Of a stretch of DNA of 64,000 nucleotides, positions 26,001 to 34,507 are shown one piece after another. This DNA comes from Leptolyngbya sp. SIO1E4 (GTDB taxonomy: Bacteria > Cyanobacteriota > Cyanobacteriia > Phormidesmidales > Phormidesmidaceae), in NCBI GenBank assembly GCA_010672825.2, contig JAAHFU020000002.1:508001-572000 (forward strand). The letters run 5' to 3'. The notes beneath the pieces were generated by a model that was given only the letters and a program-made list of their open reading frames with translations, had not been told where the DNA came from and searched no databases. The number at the start of each line of letters is the position of its first letter. Positions within the stretch are counted from its first letter, which is position 1. The position numbers and the translations under genes are program-made.

Positions 26001-26533
26001 TCATCCCCTGCAATTGCCCCACCTGCAAAAACAGCCAAACCCCCCACGAATATCCCTACGATCGCCTACAAAAATTCCTGCGCGATCGCAAACCCATTCA
26101 ATGTCAGGAAAGCTATGAAATGGTGGACGTACGGCGCTTACTAGACGATATTTTGTATCAATCCCCAGAGATTCAGCCAGATTTCGAACGGGGTATTCGC
26201 TCAGATGACAATCCCCAAGGATTGCCCCTCCAAGATGTTTCCCCTATCTTTAATAGCGCTCAAAAACAGACCTACCAGGAAGCAAAACCCAAAACCGTCC
26301 TTAATTCCAGAGAGCGTCTAAAACTGTTCAGAAAGCTCAAAGCTCTTCCTCAAGCTCAGTTTGAAGAACTGGTTTTTGCCCTCAATCCACCCCAGGGAGT
26401 TCTGCCTTCATCAACCGGTGCTCAGGGCAGCCGCGCTAAAGAACTCCTTGACTGGGCAGAAGGGCCGACAGGGTGTGAGCTACAGGCAGTGCTGGATATC
26501 CTTAACGACATCGGCATTACCTTAACTGATTAA
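23081..26533 (+). CDS. LRR-Roc-COR (ROCO) protein with C-terminal effector-associated-like domain
   Basis: An 1150-aa ROCO protein. Diverged LRRs (1-89) precede 18 nearly identical 23-residue LRRs (90-503) and a last diverged one. A Roc GTPase follows, with P-loop GEGGAGKTSL (567-576), DFGGQE (618-623) and IIKNEKQD in place of NKxD. A COR region spans about 700-950. Then comes a Cys-containing module (C977, C979, C982, C1008) that could bind zinc. The last 75 residues (1075-1150: FEELVFALNPP, AKELLDWAEG) resemble effector-associated domains of bacterial conflict and signalling proteins. No membrane segment is seen. It lies just behind mazEF. ROCO proteins act as dimeric GTP switches; the partner effector is unknown. 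Confidence 0.93.
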   Translation: MTQDELLKLIDQAAEEGWAELDLTGQNLTELPSEIGKLTQLEVLILGKWSDEYEYFGNRLTALPPEIGLLSNLKILQVAGDLSDRSNGNQLSELPPEIGQLQSLQQLDLSENQLSALPPEIGQLQSLQQLDLSENQLSALPPEIAQLQSLQQLYLRSNQLSALPPEIAQLQSLLQLDLSYNQLSALPPKIGQLQSLQQLDLSSNQLSALPPEIGQLQSLQQLYLRSNQLSALPPEIGQLQSLLQLYLSSNQLSALPPEIGQLQSLQQLYLSSNQLSALPPEIGQLQSLLQLDLRDNQLSALPPEIGQLQSLLQLDLRDNQLSALPPEIGQLQSLLQLDPRYNQLSALPPEIGQLQSLQQLDLRDNQLSALPPEIGQLQSLQQLDLSENQLSALPPEIAQLQSLLLLDLRYNQLSALPPEIAQLQSLLQLYLRYNQLSALPPEIAQLQSLLQLDLRSNQLSALPPEIGQLQSLLQLDLRYNQLSELPPEIGQLQSLLQLDLRSNQLSALPPELGLLQKLQILELDGNQVEDPPPEIVDAGTDSILNYLRQQLEQGKDYLYEAKFLIVGEGGAGKTSLAKKLLKPDCELDAQETSTEGIDVIRWDFPLRDGTPFRANIWDFGGQEIYHATHQFFLTKRSLYALVVDTRQDNTDLYYWLNVVNLLSDSSPTFIIKNEKQDRQCEVNEPQLRSEFLNLEKVLATNLATNRGLNRIKTAIEQRISLLPHVGTSLPKKWVDVRRALETDKRNYISTEEYIRICKANGFSRQTDQLQLSDYLHDLGVCLHFQKDPVLKNTIILKPEWGTAAVYKALDTKEVRANLGRFTRAQLDAIWNDDEYAAMRDELLQLMMRFKLCYEIPGCPQHYIAPQLLALDSPDYNWEDNPNLLLRYRYSFMPKGIFTRLVVELHEFIENQQLVWKTGAVFTNGTARAAVIEHYPKREIRIRVSGHDQKRWLSVITHELEKIHRSYDRLQYQTLIPCNCPTCKNSQTPHEYPYDRLQKFLRDRKPIQCQESYEMVDVRRLLDDILYQSPEIQPDFERGIRSDDNPQGLPLQDVSPIFNSAQKQTYQEAKPKTVLNSRERLKLFRKLKALPQAQFEELVFALNPPQGVLPSSTGAQGSRAKELLDWAEGPTGCELQAVLDILNDIGITLTD
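23348..24589 (+). repeat. 18 tandem 69-bp leucine-rich repeats
   Basis: Each unit encodes QLSALPPEI(G/A)QLQSL(Q/L)QL then (D/Y)L and a variable dipeptide before N. The variable positions are SE, RS, SY, SS, RD or RY. Identity between units is very high at nucleotide level, including synonymous positions. Unit 11 has a Leu-to-Pro change (DPRYN). Confidence 0.97.
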
Positions 26534-26627
26534 GCCAAACCAGCGCGCCGAGAAACCCGGTTTCTTGTCCCCTACTCCCCATGCCCCTACTCATCCCCTC
26601 ATCCACCCCTTCCCTCATCCCCTTCCC
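26534..26627 (+). other. C-rich spacer between convergent genes
   Basis: A short low-complexity interval of CCCCT/CATCC words between the ROCO stop and the NAD kinase stop. A small hairpin GAAACCCGGTTTC (26551-26563) could serve as a bidirectional end signal. Confidence 0.5.
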
Positions 26628-27545
26628 TCAATTCCGGTGATTATTGTCATACCGAATCCGTGCCCCAGCCCACTGCAGCTTACTGCGCAGCGTACGGTAA
26701 TAAGAATGATCCTTACTCAAAAGAATAAACTCCGCCCAGCAGTTGGCCATGCAAATATCCACCCGCTGCCCCGGCCAGATAGACGTTGCCAACACCCCAT
26801 CCATCCATAACTTAGTCGTCAGTTCCGAATCAGCCAACGGCCAAACGCTCACCACAGACCCCGCCGGTAACACAATCGGGCGACTCGATAAACTCAGCGG
26901 GCAAATGGGCGTCACAATCAGAGCATCCATACCAGGGTGCACGATGGGGCCATTAGCCGCCACGGTATACCCCGTGGAGCCCGTCGGGGTACTGATGAGC
27001 AGGCCATCGCCCTGGTACTGATCCACCACTTCGCCATCAATCTCCATTTCGATAATGGAAGTGATCATGCGATTGGGCGAAGCAGGCTTGACACACATTT
27101 CATTGAGCGCCACATAGCGATCGCTCACCGGCTCTGATCGGGTGCGATCGCCCTCAAAGGTTTGAGCCCGCAGCATCATGCGGCGCTGCACCGCAAAGCG
27201 ATCGCTGAGCAACCGTTCCCAAATCTGCTCAAACGCCGTGTCTTCTGCCGACTCTGTCAGAAACCCCAAATGGCCCCCAATATTGAGGGCTAAAATAGGA
27301 ATAGAATCTGCCGCCAAGTGACGCGCGGCCGCCAGGGCCGTCCCATCCCCCCCCAGCACGACAGCCAGGTCAATCTTTTGCGGCGCCGATGCCAGAAACA
27401 CCGGATAGGGATTGTCATTGGGGCCACTGGGGCCGACTAAAGTTTTACAGCCAAGTTGAGATAGCTGCTCCGCACAAACTTCGGCCCGAGTTTGACTCAA
27501 GCGGTTTCCAGCCTTGTAGGCAATAATGACCTGCTGTAGCTGCAC
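26628..27545 (-). CDS. nadK: NAD(+) kinase
   Basis: NadK/PpnK (305 aa) phosphorylates NAD to NADP. The catalytic GGDGT is in VVLGGDGTALAAAR, followed by NIGGHLGFL, the conserved NE of ALNEMCVKP, and the substrate region DGLLISTPTGSTGYTVAANG. Length is normal. Cyanobacteria usually have two NAD kinases; the second is not in the window. It ends convergent to the ROCO gene and lies downstream of ndhE on the same strand, with a 72-base gap, so it may be co-transcribed with the ndh genes. Confidence 0.95.
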   Translation of the reverse strand: MQLQQVIIAYKAGNRLSQTRAEVCAEQLSQLGCKTLVGPSGPNDNPYPVFLASAPQKIDLAVVLGGDGTALAAARHLAADSIPILALNIGGHLGFLTESAEDTAFEQIWERLLSDRFAVQRRMMLRAQTFEGDRTRSEPVSDRYVALNEMCVKPASPNRMITSIIEMEIDGEVVDQYQGDGLLISTPTGSTGYTVAANGPIVHPGMDALIVTPICPLSLSSRPIVLPAGSVVSVWPLADSELTTKLWMDGVLATSIWPGQRVDICMANCWAEFILLSKDHSYYRTLRSKLQWAGARIRYDNNHRN

Positions 27546-27617
27546 TGTGTTGCGATTGCTCCTGCATAATCTCCCTCATTTTAAGGGCGAGATTCCAGCC
27601 TGACCGCTAATTGCACA

Positions 27618-27926
27618 CTACCACTTCAGCAAATTGAACTGTTCCATATCCACCGTGTCGCGATTACGATAGATTGCCAGCACAATCGCCAGCCCCACCG
27701 CGGCTTCTGCCGCCGCGATCGAAATCACAAAGACTGAGAAGACCTGCCCCCTGGCCGTCGCCGGGTCAAGATAGTTCGAGAAGGCCATTAAGTTAATGTT
27801 GACAGCATTCAGCATCAGCTCAATAGACATCAGCACCCGAATGGCATTGCGACTGGTCACCAGCCCATAAATACCAATACAGAAAAGGGCTGCGGACAAA
27901 AGGAGAAAGTATTCCAGCTGCATCAT
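27618..27926 (-). CDS. ndhE: NDH-1 subunit 4L
   Basis: NdhE (102 aa) is the NuoK-type membrane subunit of the cyanobacterial NDH-1 complex, which uses ferredoxin or plastoquinone electrons in respiration and cyclic flow. Three transmembrane helices are visible. Segments [20 protein letters not shown] and [20 protein letters not shown] contain the conserved membrane glutamate. It ends the ndhA-I-G-E operon. A 34-base gap separates it from ndhG. Confidence 0.96.
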   Translation of the reverse strand: MMQLEYFLLLSAALFCIGIYGLVTSRNAIRVLMSIELMLNAVNINLMAFSNYLDPATARGQVFSVFVISIAAAEAAVGLAIVLAIYRNRDTVDMEQFNLLKW

Positions 27927-27960
27927 TCTCTTAAAGGTTCCTTTGCATGACTTCTATGCA

Positions 27961-28578
27961 TTACTCATCCGCAGTGGGCGGCTCAACACCAGCCGACACC
28001 AACTCACGAGGGCGCTCTGGTAAGGTCAACGCCTCAGACACCGCATCCGCAGATGTTTCATCTGGAATAAACTCTCTGCGGGCCAAAATAATCGCCCCGA
28101 CCAACGCCATCAGCAGCAGCACCGAAGCCAGCTCAAAAGGCAGCAAAAAGTCAGAGAAGAAATGCTGACCAATTAGCACAGTGGCATCATCGCCAACGGC
28201 GACATCTGTCGAAAGTTGCCAGGGGGTGCCTAACACCATCGTAGCGAGCAAGACAAACAAGCCCAAGCAAACTGCCCCGGTGGCGGCCTGCCCTAACCAG
28301 GCCCGACGCATCGGCTGAAAAGACTCATTCTTATTGACCAGCATGATCCCAAAGAGGATGAGGACATTGACCGCACCCACATAGATCAACACCTGAGCCG
28401 CTGCCACAAACCCCGCATTCAGCAGAACATATAGACCTGCAATGCTAATGAATACGCCCCCCAGCAGAAAGGCCGAGTAAACGATGTTAGATAACAGCAC
28501 AACGCCCAGGGCAGTGCCAATCACCATGATGGCCAATAGACCAAATGATACGAGTTGAACTCCTTCGGCAAGTGTCAC
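27961..28578 (-). CDS. ndhG: NDH-1 subunit 6
   Basis: NdhG (205 aa), the NuoJ-type membrane subunit. Five transmembrane helices are apparent, with the family segment AAQVLIYVGAVNVLILFGIM. The hydrophilic C-terminal tail after IILARREF is longer than in many relatives and rich in Glu, Pro and Ala. It lies between ndhI and ndhE in the conserved order, on the thylakoid or plasma membrane. Confidence 0.95.
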   Translation of the reverse strand: MTLAEGVQLVSFGLLAIMVIGTALGVVLLSNIVYSAFLLGGVFISIAGLYVLLNAGFVAAAQVLIYVGAVNVLILFGIMLVNKNESFQPMRRAWLGQAATGAVCLGLFVLLATMVLGTPWQLSTDVAVGDDATVLIGQHFFSDFLLPFELASVLLLMALVGAIILARREFIPDETSADAVSEALTLPERPRELVSAGVEPPTADE

Positions 28579-28647
28579 AGTGGTGACTCCTCATTGATAG
28601 CAGCATTTCAGGCATCTCTATAGGATGCCACCTAACCCCTAACGGCG

Positions 28648-29253
28648 CTAGTTTTCAGAATTGTCTTCAGACGGTTGGGTTTCCGCCAAAATTTCTTGGG
28701 GCATCTTCCCAGCGCGACGAGTCCCTGCAGGCAAATCATGGGGATCCATCACCCCTTTAGGCAAATACGCGAGTTCACGCATCGGTGTCACCATCGGATC
28801 TTGCGTCACCTTGTAGGGTAAACGCCCCATCGCGACGTTGTCGTAGTTCAACTCGTGGCGATCGTAGGCGGCCATCTCGTATTCTTCCGTCATCGAGAGG
28901 CAATTCGTGGGGCAGTACTCAACGCAGTTACCGCAAAAAATGCACACCCCAAAGTCGATGCTGTAATGGTTGAGGGTTTTCTTCTTCGTGGCTTTGTCAA
29001 ATTCCCAATCCACCACTGGCAGGTTAATCGGGCACACCCGCACACACACTTCGCAGGAAATGCACTTATCAAATTCAAAGTGAATCCGACCCCGATAGCG
29101 CTCAGAGGGAATCAGCTTTTCGTAGGGATATTGAACGGTGACTGGACGACGACGCATGTGGTCGAAGGTGACCGAGAGCCCCTGACCAATGTATTTTGCC
29201 GCCTGTACACTTTCTTTGGCGTAATCACCAACTTGCTTCAAAAAGTTCAGCAT
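28648..29253 (-). CDS. ndhI: NDH-1 subunit I, 2x[4Fe-4S]
   Basis: NdhI (201 aa) carries two [4Fe-4S] clusters in the peripheral arm. Both motifs are present: [16 protein letters not shown] and [15 protein letters not shown]. The N-terminal amphipathic segment and the region [13 protein letters not shown] are typical. The C-terminal 25 residues are variable. It is separated from ndhA by 56 bases. Confidence 0.96.
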   Translation of the reverse strand: MLNFLKQVGDYAKESVQAAKYIGQGLSVTFDHMRRRPVTVQYPYEKLIPSERYRGRIHFEFDKCISCEVCVRVCPINLPVVDWEFDKATKKKTLNHYSIDFGVCIFCGNCVEYCPTNCLSMTEEYEMAAYDRHELNYDNVAMGRLPYKVTQDPMVTPMRELAYLPKGVMDPHDLPAGTRRAGKMPQEILAETQPSEDNSEN

Positions 29254-29309
29254 GATTAGGGTTCAGCAATGAGCAACAATAGGTAATCAGCAGGGCGGAA
29301 TCTGCTGGG

Positions 29310-30428
29310 TTATCCCCCAAAGGCCACCGGGAAGGTAATCTTGAGGGCTGCCGTCAGCAGCAGATTAACCAGAGAGACCGGCAACAGAAACTTCCATCCC
29401 AAATCCAACAGCTGGTCGATGCGCACCCGGGGCACAGTCCATCGCATCAACACCGCTAAAAAGACCAGCAGGTAAGCCTTTATCAGCGTCATCATGATGC
29501 CAAGGGATGCCGTAATCACCTGCAGCCAGGGGGTCGTTTCACTCACCCCAATCAGATTAGCCAACCACTCCACCGAAATGGGGAACTCCCAACCGCCCAG
29601 GTATAACACCGCAAAAACCAGGGCAGACAGCACCAGGTTCACATAAGAGCCCACGTAAAACAGGCCAAACTTCATGCCGGTATATTCTGTCTGGTAACCG
29701 GCAACCAGTTCTTCCTCCGCTTCTGGCAGGTCAAAAGGCAACCGTTCACATTCCGCCAGGGCAGCAATCCAGAAAATCACGAAGCCTACCGGCTGCCGCC
29801 AAATATTCCACCCTAAGATGCCGTAACCAGACTGCTGCTGAACAATGTCAATCGTGCTGAGGCTATTAGACATCATGACGATCGCCAGCACTGAGAGCGC
29901 TAACGGAATTTCATAGCTAATAGACTGGGCTGCAGCCCTCAAGCCCCCTAGCAGAGAGTACTTGTTGTTGGAGGAATAGCCCGACATGAGTAGGCCAATG
30001 GGCGTAATGCTAGATAAAGCAACCCACAAAAAGATACCGACGCCAATGTCAGTAATCACCATGTTTTGGCCAAACGGCACAATCAGGTAAGACAAAAAGA
30101 CCGGAATGACCACCAAAGCAGGCCCCAAGGTGAAGAGAATAGGGTCAGCCTTGGCCGGTACGATATCTTCCTTAAACAGAAGTTTGATGCCATCAGCCGC
30201 CGCCTGCAACGTGCCTAAAGGCCCAGCAAACTCAGGCCCAATCCGTTGTTGAGCTGCCGCTGAAATCTTGCGCTCTAACCAGACCGTCACAAAAATACTG
30301 ACGGTTGCCCCAACGAGCATTAGTGCCATTGGCAACGGCAGCCATAGGGCTCGAGCCGCCCCTGCGGGCAACCCAAGCTGAGTGAGCGCGTCAACAAAAC
30401 TTACCTGGAGGTCAATTCCCTGGCTCAT
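29310..30428 (-). CDS. ndhA: NDH-1 subunit 1
   Basis: NdhA (372 aa) is the NuoH-type subunit linking the quinone site to the membrane arm. Eight transmembrane helices are visible. Diagnostic stretches are [20 protein letters not shown] and [20 protein letters not shown], with the conserved acidic loop lining the quinone chamber. It is the first gene of the ndhA-I-G-E group. The start [11 protein letters not shown] follows no obvious strong ribosome site. Confidence 0.96.
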   Translation of the reverse strand: MSQGIDLQVSFVDALTQLGLPAGAARALWLPLPMALMLVGATVSIFVTVWLERKISAAAQQRIGPEFAGPLGTLQAAADGIKLLFKEDIVPAKADPILFTLGPALVVIPVFLSYLIVPFGQNMVITDIGVGIFLWVALSSITPIGLLMSGYSSNNKYSLLGGLRAAAQSISYEIPLALSVLAIVMMSNSLSTIDIVQQQSGYGILGWNIWRQPVGFVIFWIAALAECERLPFDLPEAEEELVAGYQTEYTGMKFGLFYVGSYVNLVLSALVFAVLYLGGWEFPISVEWLANLIGVSETTPWLQVITASLGIMMTLIKAYLLVFLAVLMRWTVPRVRIDQLLDLGWKFLLPVSLVNLLLTAALKITFPVAFGG

Positions 30429-30607
30429 GCAAAAGCCTCGATGTGTCAGCTATAGAGATGTATTTCGTTACAGTGTTTAGTATATCGTTCGTCTGCCAGG
30501 CAACTGCGATTTACCGATAGGAAGATCTGCCTTTGGATATAGATCAAGCTCATGAAACTGAGCTGACTAGATAAATTTTGCTCAATGGAGGCGGAGCCAG
30601 CGACAAT

Positions 30608-30642
30608 AAAAATCCCTCCAGCGGCTGGCCGAAGGGATTGGA
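30608..30642 (-). terminator. Terminator downstream of gltA
   Basis: On the minus strand AATCCCT-tcggccagccgctgg-AGGGATT is followed by TTTATTG. It lies about 70 bases past the citrate synthase stop. The rest of the 283-base spacer to ndhA shows nothing else. Confidence 0.75.
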
Positions 30643-30711
30643 GTTCCTGAAAATCGTCACTTCCCAAACTATGCCTGCTGTAACCAGCATTGACAAGAGG
30701 GGTAAAACCCA

Positions 30712-31887
30712 TCACCTGTGACCATTTACAGTAGCTTTGTCCCAAATTTTGGGCCGTTCAAAGATGGGAATATAGCGCTGATCGTGGGCGCCTGTGTAGA
30801 TCTGAGTGGGGCGGAAAATGCGGTTCTCTGCGATTTGTTCTTTCCAGTGGGCCAGCCACCCAGCCACCCGTGCGATCGCAAAAACCGGCGTGAACAAGTC
30901 TGTAGGAATGCCCAAACGACGGTAAACCAGCCCTGAATAGAAGTCGACGTTAGGGTACACCCCCTTGGTGCCCAATCGTTCGGTGACGACATGCTCTAGC
31001 TCTAGGGCAATTTCGTAATAAGCATCGGCACCAAACTTCTCGAACAGCTGCTCTGCCAGTTTTTGCAAGATGATGGCACGGGGATCTTTCACCTTATACA
31101 CTCGATGGCCAAACCCCATGATTTTGGCTTTGCGCTGAATGCGATCGTCCACGTAGGGACGAACATTCTCGACGCTGCCAATTTCATCCAGCATCGCAAT
31201 GACTTCTTCGTTGGCACCACCGTGGAGAGGCCCCGCTAAGGTACCCACCGCAGATGCAATCACCGCGTACGGGTCAGTCAGGGTCGAGGCGGTCACCATA
31301 GCCGAGAACGTAGAGGCATTGATGGTGTGTTCTGCATGCAGGGTTAAGCAAATATCAAAAATACGGGCCGCAAGCGGATCCGGTTCCTGCTCATTCAGCA
31401 TGTAGAGAAAGTTCGCCGCATAGCCCAAATCATCCCGTGGCTGCACAGGGTCATTCCCCTTCCGCATGAGTTGAAAGGCTGCCACCATGGTGGGAATTTT
31501 GGCGAGCAGGCGCACCACTGCCTTTTGAATGTAAATCGGATCATCCAGTGCTCGTTTGGAATAGAACAACCCCAGGGCGGCAGCACAGGCCTGCAGCGCA
31601 TCCATCGGGTGCCCCCCTTCTGGGAAACACTTCATCATGTCTCGGATGCGATATTTAAGGCGGCGATGATGTCGGATTGCCTGTTCAAACTCTTCGAGTT
31701 CCTGCTTGTTTGGCAAGCCTCCCCAAATCAAGAGATAGGCCGTCTCGATGAATGCGCTCTGCTGCGCCAGTTCTTCAATGCGGACGCCTCGATATTCCAA
31801 GATGCCTTTCTGACCATCTACATAACTGATAGCCGATTGGGTGGCTGGAATCCCTTCCAAGCCAGGTTTGTATTCACAAACTGTCAT
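30712..31887 (-). CDS. gltA: Citrate synthase
   Basis: A 391-aa citrate synthase that condenses acetyl-CoA and oxaloacetate. Recognisable blocks are LHAEHTINASTFSAMVTAST with the first catalytic His, GPLHGGANEEVIAMLDEIG with the second, and MGFGHRVYKVKDPRAIILQK around the substrate His/Arg. The length is typical for the short bacterial/cyanobacterial type. It stands alone, with a terminator behind it. Confidence 0.96.
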   Translation of the reverse strand: MTVCEYKPGLEGIPATQSAISYVDGQKGILEYRGVRIEELAQQSAFIETAYLLIWGGLPNKQELEEFEQAIRHHRRLKYRIRDMMKCFPEGGHPMDALQACAAALGLFYSKRALDDPIYIQKAVVRLLAKIPTMVAAFQLMRKGNDPVQPRDDLGYAANFLYMLNEQEPDPLAARIFDICLTLHAEHTINASTFSAMVTASTLTDPYAVIASAVGTLAGPLHGGANEEVIAMLDEIGSVENVRPYVDDRIQRKAKIMGFGHRVYKVKDPRAIILQKLAEQLFEKFGADAYYEIALELEHVVTERLGTKGVYPNVDFYSGLVYRRLGIPTDLFTPVFAIARVAGWLAHWKEQIAENRIFRPTQIYTGAHDQRYIPIFERPKIWDKATVNGHR

Positions 31888-32212
31888 CTTCGCATCACTC
31901 CCATGGGTTGACTAACGCCTTCACTTCCTAGATTCAGGCCAGGCATTTTTGGACCACTCAATTGCCTCCCTTATAGCAGGAGATCTCGCACGGTAATGGC
32001 ATGGAGGCTACTGGGGCGGCTCTAATCTAGCGGGTGAATAGGGATCTAACTTGACGACTCCCAGCCGATGGCACTTCGACAATGCCCCTGGGTTAGCTGA
32101 AGCGGGCGCGATCGCAGATGACCCCTACACCCTATACATTATCGCTTGAAGCGAACGGTTGAAACGGGGAACATGATTACGGTTTGTCATCCTCCCTCCT
32201 CGGGGCGGCTGG
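31888..32212 (-). other. Spacer between sixA and gltA
   Basis: This 325-base interval lies before the gltA start and after the sixA stop (both minus strand). It should hold the gltA promoter, but no clear -10/-35 pair, riboswitch or tRNA was recognised. Confidence 0.5.
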
Positions 32213-32725
32213 CTAGAGCAGCAAACGGGGAGGCGCTAGCCAAAAGAGACTGCTGTTGGCCATGGCCTCAGCTGCCGCTGGAACCTGGACGCCAATCACC
32301 CCAGCCTTTTTCAGAATCCAGCGATCGCTCCTTTGCCCCACTACCAACTGCTGCGCCCAACTGCTGAGGTTCGGTTCATGCCCCACCAACGCCAGACGGC
32401 TTTGGGGATGCTGGGTTTGCCATTGTCCCAGCCAGGGTAGCCAGGTCTGCAGGTGCCCTTCTGGAGCCAGCTCTTCCCTCACTTCAGTGGCGGTTGATAA
32501 GCCGATCTGCAGCAGCACCTCTGTGGTTTGCTGCGCTCGCACCAACGGGCTAGACAGGATGCAGTCGACCTCACACCCCAACAGCTTGAGGCGCTGAGCC
32601 ACCTGTTGGGTGCGCGATCGCCCTTTTTCCGTCAGGGGGCGATCGCCATCGTGGGCATAGGTACCCCGTTCTGCCGCAATACCATGGCGGATGAAATAAA
32701 GTTCAGTCTGTGGAGAGCAGGCCAT
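32213..32725 (-). CDS. sixA: Phosphohistidine phosphatase SixA
   Basis: A 170-aa member of the histidine phosphatase superfamily. RHG (LYFIRHGIAAERG), the downstream Arg of LSSPLVRAQQTTEV and the second His of ALVGHEPNLSSW form the active site. SixA removes phosphate from HPt-type histidines. It overlaps the end of the DHH phosphoesterase gene by about 23 bases, so the two are translationally linked. Confidence 0.92.
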   Translation of the reverse strand: MACSPQTELYFIRHGIAAERGTYAHDGDRPLTEKGRSRTQQVAQRLKLLGCEVDCILSSPLVRAQQTTEVLLQIGLSTATEVREELAPEGHLQTWLPWLGQWQTQHPQSRLALVGHEPNLSSWAQQLVVGQRSDRWILKKAGVIGVQVPAAAEAMANSSLFWLAPPRLLL

Positions 32726-33950
32726 CTTCAGGATTCACCAGACGCAGCAGTTTTTGCTTGACCTGAATGTCAAAGACTTCCCATTTTAGGCGGTTGTAGT
32801 CGCTGTTCTCATAGAAGCCCGAGAGAAACCCCACCGGAATCTCAAACCCGCCCGCAGTGGTGCGCCCGCCGCCAAAAAATCGCCCCTGGTTATCTCGTCC
32901 GAAGGCAGCTTTGATAAATTCGTCTGGATCGAGGGTGATCTTGCTCGTCCTTAAGGACCCAATGACCACTTCTCGCTCATCGTCCTCGTCATGAACAATG
33001 CCGTAAACTACCGCAGTGTGAACATTCTCTTCGGTCACTAAGAAATCGGCAGCTTGAGGAATCGCATCCCGGTCTTCATAGCGAAGATAGCCAACCCCCG
33101 CAATGGAGACACTATTCTGGATTTTGCGGTTGCGCAGCGATCTCTCAATCACATCCATGACCCGCTTCGACCGCGAGGCCCGCAAAATGGCGGCTAGCAG
33201 TTGCGGATCGTAATAGCTACTCAGATACGCCGCCGCCATAAAATCGGCTTCACCAGCATGCATCAAGCGATTAGTATCTGACCGCAACCCATGCATTAAG
33301 GCGGTGGCACATTTGACGTGGGTGCTGTTGCCGCGATCGAGGGATATCAGCTCATTACTCTGCAAATACTGGCTGAGAATGGTCGCCGTTGCCCGAATGT
33401 GAGGCCGCAGATCCACAAGCTCTGCCGCGAGTTCTGGCTGTGGGGCATGGTGGTCAATCACCAGAATTAGCGGCAGGTCAGCTGCCGCCGCCAGCGGGGT
33501 CAGCTGGCAGGTGGTTCCCTGGGTGTCGATGAGCACGTAACCCTGATACTGACTCAGGTTGGGCTGAGTACTGCCCTGGGGGTTCCAGCGCCGGGCAGGG
33601 AGCCCGGTCAGACGCACTAAAGCAATGTTTTCTTGATGGCTGAGGGTACCGGCATAGTAGATGTCGCAGTCGATCTCGTAGTCATTGCAAATGAGCTGAT
33701 AGGCCCAAGCAGACGACAACGCATCCGGATCTGGAAAGTCTTGAATCAACACCAGGTGGCGATCGCCCGTGTGCTCTGACAAAAACTGACTCAGGCGCAA
33801 AACGATTTGAGGCGTCTCTTGTGGATAGGGCACCCCCGACTTTTGCTTGCCAGCAGTTGACCGAGCGGGTTGGGAAGAACCATTGGCCTTGAGCTTGAGA
33901 TTCGTATTTGCAGGGCGAGAGACGTCTTTAGAGTCAGGCACAATCAGCAA
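32703..33950 (-). CDS. DHH/DHHA1 phosphoesterase
   Basis: A 415-aa protein of the DHH superfamily (NrnA/oligoribonuclease or pAp phosphatase type). Metal motifs appear as FPDPDALSSAW, VLIDTQG and VIDHHAPQ; the DHHA1 domain has FFGGGRTTAGGFEIPVGF. The first 45 residues are basic and low-complexity. The likely substrate is pAp or short RNA/cyclic dinucleotide breakdown products; this cannot be decided from sequence. Cyanobacterial relatives often lie near sixA. Confidence 0.88.
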   Translation of the reverse strand: MLIVPDSKDVSRPANTNLKLKANGSSQPARSTAGKQKSGVPYPQETPQIVLRLSQFLSEHTGDRHLVLIQDFPDPDALSSAWAYQLICNDYEIDCDIYYAGTLSHQENIALVRLTGLPARRWNPQGSTQPNLSQYQGYVLIDTQGTTCQLTPLAAAADLPLILVIDHHAPQPELAAELVDLRPHIRATATILSQYLQSNELISLDRGNSTHVKCATALMHGLRSDTNRLMHAGEADFMAAAYLSSYYDPQLLAAILRASRSKRVMDVIERSLRNRKIQNSVSIAGVGYLRYEDRDAIPQAADFLVTEENVHTAVVYGIVHDEDDEREVVIGSLRTSKITLDPDEFIKAAFGRDNQGRFFGGGRTTAGGFEIPVGFLSGFYENSDYNRLKWEVFDIQVKQKLLRLVNPEDGLLSTD

Positions 33951-34009
33951 CCTAGCAGCTAATCATAAAGTAACGTGACTGTTGTAATAACGCACTCACG
34001 CGTCACGAC

Positions 34010-34507
34010 CTAGAGCCCAATGACGTATTTTTTCCACTCTTTATGAGTGCCGCTGCGAACCTGTCGCGTTACTTCGAAATAAAGGCTGCTGTGGGGACGA
34101 CGCGGCGAGTTTCGCAAAGGCATATTGGCCTCACGGGGCGTCCGATTCCCTTTTTTAACATTGCAACGAACGCAGGCGGTCACCATGTTTTCCCAGGTGT
34201 CTCCTCCCCGTCGCGATCGCGGCAAAACATGGTCAAGGGTTAACCCCTCACCGGAGTACCCACAATATTGGCAAGTATGGCCATCTCGTTGAAGAATGTT
34301 GCGGCGAGTCAGGGGAATCTCTTTATAGGGAACCCGAACATAGTGCCTCAGCCGAATGACCGTTGGCAGATGTAAATCTGAATAGATCAACTTGCCATTG
34401 TGTTCAACCTGCTCAGCTTTGCCTTTAATGACGAGCACAATCGCTCGACGCCAACTAGTGATGTTGAGCGGTTCGTAGGAGGCATTAAGCACTAGAACCT
34501 TACTCAT
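34010..34507 (-). CDS. HNH endonuclease family protein
   Basis: A 165-aa protein widespread in cyanobacteria. The N-terminus is VLVLNASYEPLNITSWRRAI. The HNH core is LDHVLPRSRRGGDTWENMVT, bounded by CQYCGYSG and ACVRCNVKKGNRTP, whose CxxC pairs bind zinc. The housekeeping role of this HNH group is not clear, and it is usually not part of a restriction or mobile element. No mobile genes are near. Confidence 0.93.
   Translation of the reverse strand: MSKVLVLNASYEPLNITSWRRAIVLVIKGKAEQVEHNGKLIYSDLHLPTVIRLRHYVRVPYKEIPLTRRNILQRDGHTCQYCGYSGEGLTLDHVLPRSRRGGDTWENMVTACVRCNVKKGNRTPREANMPLRNSPRRPHSSLYFEVTRQVRSGTHKEWKKYVIGL

Noticed and set aside
30446-30745. 99-codon minus-strand frame after gltA
   Set aside because: It spans the gltA terminator and overlaps the gltA end; composition is not protein-like.
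31888-32212. tRNA or other structured RNA in the sixA-gltA spacer
   Set aside because: No cloverleaf or conserved T-loop (GGTTCGANTCC) pattern was found.
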